Shown here one piece after another: positions 6,291 through 10,125 of a DNA stretch of 10,125 nt. Position 1 is the first letter of the stretch. Every line of letters begins with the position of its first letter. Source of the DNA: Turbatrix aceti (lineage: Eukaryota; Nematoda; Chromadorea; Rhabditida; Panagrolaimidae); contig CAXAKE010000008.1 in assembly GCA_963969345.1 (NCBI GenBank), forward strand, positions 1-10,125, read 5' to 3'. A program made the position numbers and the translations under genes. The notes beneath the pieces are model-generated. The model made no database searches and was not told the origin of the DNA. It saw only the letters and a program-made list of their open reading frames with translations.

Positions 6291-7354
6291 ATCGATAAGG
6301 AGGCGGGCAGCGGCGGCAACAACATCAACGACACCGGTGATCACTGCGCACAAACTAGAGCGAGGGGCGGCCCCGTGTAAGTCAGGGAAGGAGAAGTGGT
6401 GAAGACGGGGCCAACCACGCGGTCGTCGGTCGTCGCTCGCAGATGAAGAAGAAGGACAACAAGCAACACCGGCAGAAAATAGAGAGACTGAGATGTCATC
6501 TGTTTTTTTTTCTAACACGCTCCGACCAACTGAGTAAGTTGAGATGTTGTTGACTGCCACTCTGGTGGCTTTGTTGTGTGAGAGCCACGTGTTCGGTCCC
6601 CTTCTGCAGCGGTCTGCTAATATTTAGTTGTTTGCTCGGATTGAGAGGGAGGCCAGATGGAGTGCTTATCTGAAAGGCCGCAGATACTGTCCGGGGTCGG
6701 GGTCAGCGCTGCGGCCTCAATTGCAGGTGATAACGAATAGCTTCACTTCTTTTTTTGCTGTATCATCAACCCAAAGAACCAAAAGTCAATTTTCCAGACA
6801 GTTGCAAAAACAGAGTTTATATTTTTGGCTTATCGAGCATAAAACAGGTTAGGAGTGGTTCTTTGAGCTTTTTTGGAGACCGAAAAACTACAAACATTAA
6901 AAGCAGTAAACGTACTAAAAAATTATAAATTTTTGGCTTTTCTTTTGTTGTTTAAAATTCAGTAAATTAATTCACGTGATATTTTTTAAAATGATGAAAT
7001 TTTGACAACATTTTTCAAAAAAAAATTATTTGTTTGCCAGTGATGACAAATTTCTAACTTTTGTCTCTTTTTATCGATGCGCAAGATTTTGCCATTGTTT
7101 TGTGGGGCAACAACCAGACCGGCACCTTGTTTGCCGCCGAATGTAATAATAACATGCGTTAAAATCATTGAAAATGATTACATATGTATTTATGCATTTG
7201 ATAACATTGCATCGTCACCTGCCACACAAAAACCAAATGGTTATTAGAGAAAACAAAGTATTCAAAATGTATCAGAAAAGGCTTCTTTTATATATATATG
7301 TACAGTATGCATCTCGTGTTGACAAACTAATGCAGAAAATGTGAACTTTTGAAA
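6291..7354. other. intergenic stretch, GC-rich left half, no gene
   Basis: Positions 6291-6720 are much richer in GC than the flanks and contain CACGTG at 6586, a GTGGCT/AGCCAC stem (6565-6588), a CTTATCTG GATA-type site at 6665 and the inverted repeat 6675-6717. Short frames cross it on both strands without recognisable domains. Positions 6720-7354 are AT-rich, with CACGTG at 6973 and a TA run near 7290. I cannot assign a gene here. Confidence 0.45.
6675..6717. repeat. perfect 9-bp inverted repeat AGGCCGCAG/CTGCGGCCT
   Basis: The arms at 6675-6683 and 6709-6717 match perfectly around a 25-nt GC-rich loop that contains GGGGTCGGGGTC. It could be a structured RNA element or a transposon scrap. 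I recognise no RNA family. Confidence 0.7.
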
Positions 7355-7705
7355 ATGACTATCGATTTTTGCACCTACTATTATACTTTGTGCCTGTTTC
7401 TAGTATGCCTTTTTAATTCAATTTGCAAAATTAACAAAGCATCAATTAGGATATTTCATAGTACAGACTACATATGGAAAGAAATTTTGACGTATCACAG
7501 CAGTTTCGTTTTACCACGAGACAGTCGACAAGGCTTAACACCATTATTATGGAGGAAATTTAATAACACTGAAAGAATAACATACGAAACATACAGACAC
7601 CATGGTGATTTCTTTTCTGAAAAGTATAATATTTCTGAAAGTGTGGAAAGTTTGACACTTCCGAGTTCATTTTTTTTATTCATCTCGATCGTCTTAAGTT
7701 TTTAA
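7355..7705 (+). CDS. candidate small secreted or membrane-anchored protein, family unknown
   Basis: An open frame of 116 codons from ATG 7355 to TAA 7703-7705, long for such AT-rich DNA. The predicted product starts with a hydrophobic stretch (about residues 5-24: CTYYYTLCLFLVCLF) followed by NSICKINKA, like a signal peptide. It has two N-glycosylation sequons (NNT at 70, NIS at 92) and ends in a hydrophobic tail (residues 105-116) after a small-residue segment SESVESLTLPSS. This tail resembles a GPI-attachment signal or a short anchor. A TGCAG acceptor-like site lies about 20 nt before the ATG, followed by a two-codon upstream frame. I do not recognise any family, and there is no homology or splice evidence. 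Chance or a fragment of a larger gene is quite possible. Confidence 0.3.
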   Translation: MTIDFCTYYYTLCLFLVCLFNSICKINKASIRIFHSTDYIWKEILTYHSSFVLPRDSRQGLTPLLWRKFNNTERITYETYRHHGDFFSEKYNISESVESLTLPSSFFLFISIVLSF

Positions 7706-7770
7706 TCAAAAAATACCACAATTGTTTTTTTTAGGGTTTTTTCCCCAAGTGAATAATTGCCGTTTTGGTC

Positions 7771-7824
7771 ACTTTGTCTATATTTGCAGAAAACTCAACT
7801 TTGTCTATATTTGCAGAAAACTCA
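7771..7824 (+). repeat. perfect 27-nt tandem duplication
   Basis: The unit starting ACTTTGTCTATATTTGCAG occurs twice head to tail (7771-7797, 7798-7824) with no visible mismatch, so it is recent. Each unit contains a splice-acceptor-like TATTTGCAG. Confidence 0.9.
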
Positions 7825-8086
7825 ACTTCGAGCTATTCAACTGCCCCTAACACCTATGCACCTGCATTTCCCCCCTGTACATGAAAAACACCAGGTGAAC
7901 CTGTGAAGCATACTTTATATTTTCCGTGTCTACCGCATATTCTGAATATAGTGTTAAAAGTCACAACATTGAAAGCTCGATTATGTATGTATTGTGAGAT
8001 TCTTTTCATTGTACGCGCGCATAAATGTACGTTCTCACGGAAGATTACCGCATTGTAAGAAATTCTGCACTTTTTTTACAGCTGTA

Positions 8087-8093
8087 CTTTCAG
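8087..8093 (+). promoter_or_regulatory. probable spliced-leader acceptor of the receptor mRNA
   Basis: CTTTCAG ends at 8093, only 2 nt before the ATG at 8096, a typical nematode trans-splice position. A second, weaker TTTTTTTACAG ends at 8081. Since the frame stays open upstream to 7994, a cis intron joining an unseen 5' exon is a less likely alternative. Confidence 0.55.
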
Positions 8094-8095
8094 AA

Positions 8096-9238
8096 ATGGT
8101 CGAACAAGTAATCTTCGAGTATTTGGAGCCTCTGACTTCCGGCAGACAAATTGTACGATTGTTAATGATCTTCTTGCCTTTTGTCTACATTGTACCTACC
8201 GTAATCATGCAATGCTTGCTCATACGACTGCTATCAAAAACCAAGAAATACGAAGTCTTTCGATATGGTTTTTATCGTTTGGTCTTTCTTGGTTTAATCG
8301 TTGTAAGTTGTGCAACTTTGGTACACAACATGGATACGATTTAGTGTTTTAGGATCTTGTGGCATTTCTCGTTAGTATTCTTTGGAGCCGAATTTCTCTT
8401 GCATATCCCCTGCATTTCTATCATGATTACATGCGTCACAACCAAATCTACACCAAAGTTGTCTTCTTCGTGCATTTTTACTGTTTCATCAACCAAAACT
8501 TCAACGCTTTTCTCATCTCGCTAAACCGACTTTCCGTCATGTTGCATCCTCTGACGTATAAGCATTTTTGGAAAAAATACACCGATTTTCTTACTGTCGT
8601 TTTTCTTGTTTATCCTTTGATTTTTGTGTGGCCAATTGCATTTTGCCCCATTCTCTATTTTATTATTCCTTTCCGAGGGTTTCACCTTTCAACGATCACG
8701 TGCACTGCCTTTCCAGCAACTGAATTTCTGAGCATGGTAAATCAGATGTTTTATTCTGTGTTAAACATAGGCATTAACGCAGTCGTCGTAGTCATGTACT
8801 GGCACCAAGGAAAACAGCTTCCCGCAATTGCGTTAAAGCGACACAATGTCGAGTTGAAACTTTCAATCTATACTATTATTTTTGTGGCATCACAGGTTAG
8901 TTTTCATTTTTTGTGATATTTATGATTTAGAATAATTATTTTAGGCAACTTTTGCACTCACCACGCTGTACATTCATGTCAGAAGCCACTCGGTATCGCC
9001 CGATGCACCCATTGAATTCAGCACGTTTGATAACAGTCTGAACATTCTGATCTACATGCAGTATCTTCTGGACGCCAGCTCCCTCTGCACGACGTGGTTC
9101 CTTCTCGTGATGTCACGAGTCGTTAGAAAAGGACTCATTGGAAAAGACGTCTCTGCTTCATACCACGTTTCGCAAGTTCATCAGATTCCGCCGAATGAGC
9201 AGTGCCGAGCGAAACCAGTTAAATGGTTCCGCTTTTAA
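8096..9238 (+). CDS. seven-helix chemoreceptor, Srg superfamily
   Basis: A nematode-type G-protein-coupled receptor, expected in the membrane of sensory neurons. Three exons: 8096-8302, 8353-8895 and 8945-9238. The introns are 50 and 49 nt, GT...AG and phase 0, with TTTTAG acceptors. The product is 347 residues, normal for the family. Seven hydrophobic segments can be placed at about 20-46, 58-79, 102-130, 146-172, 195-219, 238-262 and 283-306. The third ends in FLISLNRLSVMLHP (122-135), the LNR motif that stands in for DRY in Srg/Srv receptors, followed by Y-K-x-x-W. WPIAFCP closes helix 4. The tail is short, with no Cys-rich or PDZ-type ending. It starts two bases after a CTTTCAG acceptor. 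Codons are A/T-ending, unlike ferritin. A broken paralogue follows at 9881. Srg versus Srv subfamily is not settled; the ligand is unknown. Confidence 0.9.
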
Positions 9239-9314
9239 CTTATCCTAAATGATGCCAACTTGAATGCCGTCATTTGTTATCATGGACGTTCTTTGTTTTG
9301 CATACAAGTTTGCA

Positions 9315-9320
9315 TATAAA
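9315..9320 (+). terminator. possible polyadenylation signal TATAAA
   Basis: TATAAA lies about 77 nt past the receptor stop codon, a reasonable place for a nematode poly(A) signal of variant form. The nearest AATAAA is far downstream at about 9589. Confidence 0.35.
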
Positions 9321-9344
9321 TCACTTGTATTACATTTGACATTA

Positions 9345-9411
9345 CATTTATTACTATTCATTTGATTTCAATTGATTTCATTTATTACTATTTCTTTATT
9401 TATTTATTTAG
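9345..9411. repeat. short direct repeats and TTTA run
   Basis: CATTTATTACTATT occurs at 9345 and again at 9379 (period 34), with GATTTCA twice between them, then a (TTTA) run to about 9411. Simple-sequence slippage is the likely origin. Confidence 0.75.
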
Positions 9412-9508
9412 TTCACCATTACTTAGTGTTAGTTATCATTAGAAATTGAAAGCTAGGTGATACAGGAGGCACAAATGATCATGTTGCAAGTCACTATGTA
9501 ATTTCATG

Positions 9509-9520
9509 TCACTCGAGTGA
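9509..9520. repeat. 12-bp perfect palindrome TCACTCGAGTGA
   Basis: Self-complementary over all twelve bases in an AT-rich spacer. No known role. Confidence 0.8.
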
Positions 9521-9562
9521 GACACCAATAATTATATTTGTGGTTTGTTTCTTGAATTCAGC

Positions 9563-9631
9563 ACTGAGTAATGGTGAAATAATGGTGAAATAAAAAACTA
9601 GAGCAGACTGAGTAATGGTGAAATAAACTAG
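9563..9631 (+). repeat. two-copy direct repeat ACTGAGTAATGGTGAAATAA
   Basis: The 20-nt word occurs from 9563 and from 9607. ATGGTGAAATAA is itself doubled in the first copy, and both copies end in AAACTAG. Local tandem duplication. Confidence 0.85.
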
Positions 9632-9662
9632 TTGATGACATTTTTACAATTTGGTATCGTTT

Positions 9663-9674
9663 TATCACGTGATA
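9663..9674. repeat. 12-bp perfect palindrome TATCACGTGATA
   Basis: Centred on CACGTG, with GATA on both flanks. It could be a transcription-factor site upstream of the second receptor copy, or chance. Confidence 0.75.
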
Positions 9675-9880
9675 GGTGAAAGAACATTAACACCGTATAC
9701 CGTACACTATAAATTACATTATAAAAAGGAAATTGAAGAAATATTATAAATATAATAACATCAACGAAACAAGTTTACCTGACTGAACCCTGGCAAGTTG
9801 GTATTCAAATGTCAAACTGCCAAAGTAGTTTTTAACATTATGTTATTCACAATTGAAATTAATTTACGCGTTTATGTTAG

Positions 9881-10125
9881 TGTAGGGTCGTAACCAAGTC
9901 TATACAAGATTTATATTGCTTTATCAATCAAAACTTCAATGCATTTCTCATCTCGCTAAATCGACTTTCTGTTATGTTATTTCCCCTGAAGTACAAACAG
10001 TTTTGGAAAAAGTACACCGCTTTTCTTACTGTCGTTTTTATCGTATACCCTTTAGCTTTTGTATGGCCAATCGTTTTTTGCCCCATCAAGCATCTCACAA
10101 TTCCTTATCGAGGTCTTCATCTCGT
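9881..10125 (+). pseudogene. second Srg-type receptor copy, 5'-truncated and frame-broken
   Basis: From 9914 the frame is open to the window end and reads like residues 112-181 of the upstream receptor: 57 of 70 residues are the same, with FINQNFNAFLISLNRLSVML unchanged and the LNR motif intact. Further upstream, AACCAAGTCTATAC (9892) matches the codons for Asn99-Thr102 of the first gene, but 17 nt are missing between there and 9914, which shifts the frame. Nothing like exon 1 or the start of exon 2 is found in the 640 nt before it, and a stop in the same frame sits at 9878. The clean later part means the loss may be recent, or that this exon is joined to an unusual upstream exon I cannot see. 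The 3' part lies outside the window. Confidence 0.78.

Larger units (their letters stand above)
7706..8095. other. spacer before the receptor gene
   Basis: AT-rich promoter-side DNA of the receptor gene. The only structure seen is the 27-nt duplication at 7771-7824. No convincing TATA box. Confidence 0.45.
9239..9880. other. receptor 3' flank and inter-copy spacer, no gene
   Basis: AT-rich DNA with short direct repeats (9345-9411, 9563-9631) and two 12-bp palindromes. I looked for the first exon of the second receptor copy and saw nothing resembling it. Confidence 0.5.

Noticed and set aside
6342..6346. CAGTG on the ferritin strand as an iron-responsive element loop
   Set aside because: The flanking bases do not form the required 5-bp upper stem, and the site is over 400 nt upstream of the probable trans-splice site.
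6282..6560. Minus-strand 92-codon frame upstream of ferritin
   Set aside because: Low-complexity Ser/Ala/Val stretches from a GC-rich block, no recognisable domain, and no acceptor near the start.
6565..6603. Second tRNA-like element around GTTCGGTCCCC
   Set aside because: The B-box resemblance lacks one base, no T stem forms, and there is no A box at the correct distance.

Overview
The window reads as nuclear DNA of a nematode, probably of the rhabditid type. The signs are a chemoreceptor of the nematode-specific Srg superfamily, introns of only 49-50 nt, pyrimidine-rich TTTCAG acceptors placed 2 and 13 nt before two start codons (the usual look of spliced-leader trans-splice sites), and a ferritin most like the worm FTN proteins. 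The species cannot be told from the sequence. Only two genes are well supported, with one broken gene copy and one weaker candidate; the rest is AT-rich, repeat-laden intergenic DNA.

Region 1-1253 has no protein gene. It holds a degenerate tRNA-like element (478-548) and a short non-autonomous DNA transposon with hAT-like ends (899-1253). Region 1254-3215 is a degenerate array of nine GC-rich hairpins, each about 39 nt and mostly with a GAA loop, in AT-rich spacers that are themselves diverged copies of one another. Several copies keep their stem pairing through paired substitutions, which makes this the most unusual structure in the window. A nested inverted repeat of CTTGCTC/GAGCAAG type lies at 1561-1660. 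Region 3412-3742 holds a 60-nt-period direct repeat and then a very GC-rich 46-nt minisatellite with two perfect hairpins.

Region 4329-5928 (minus strand) is a two-exon ferritin heavy-chain-like gene with a complete ferroxidase centre, strongly C-ending codons and a 1075-nt intron containing GATA-type and CACGTG sites. It has a likely trans-splice acceptor and no visible iron-responsive element, so control is more likely transcriptional. Region 5949-7354 is its upstream flank: T-rich on the coding strand near the gene, then a GC-rich stretch with an inverted repeat.

Region 7355-7705 is a 116-codon open frame that could encode a small secreted or membrane-anchored orphan protein. Region 8096-9238 is a three-exon, 347-residue Srg-type seven-helix receptor. 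About 640 nt further on, after short repeats and palindromes, a second copy (from 9881) begins in the middle of the same gene, carries a 17-nt frame-breaking deletion, and runs off the window end. This is the usual picture of a tandem chemoreceptor cluster growing and decaying. There is no sign that the ferritin and the receptor work together; they are on opposite strands and well separated.
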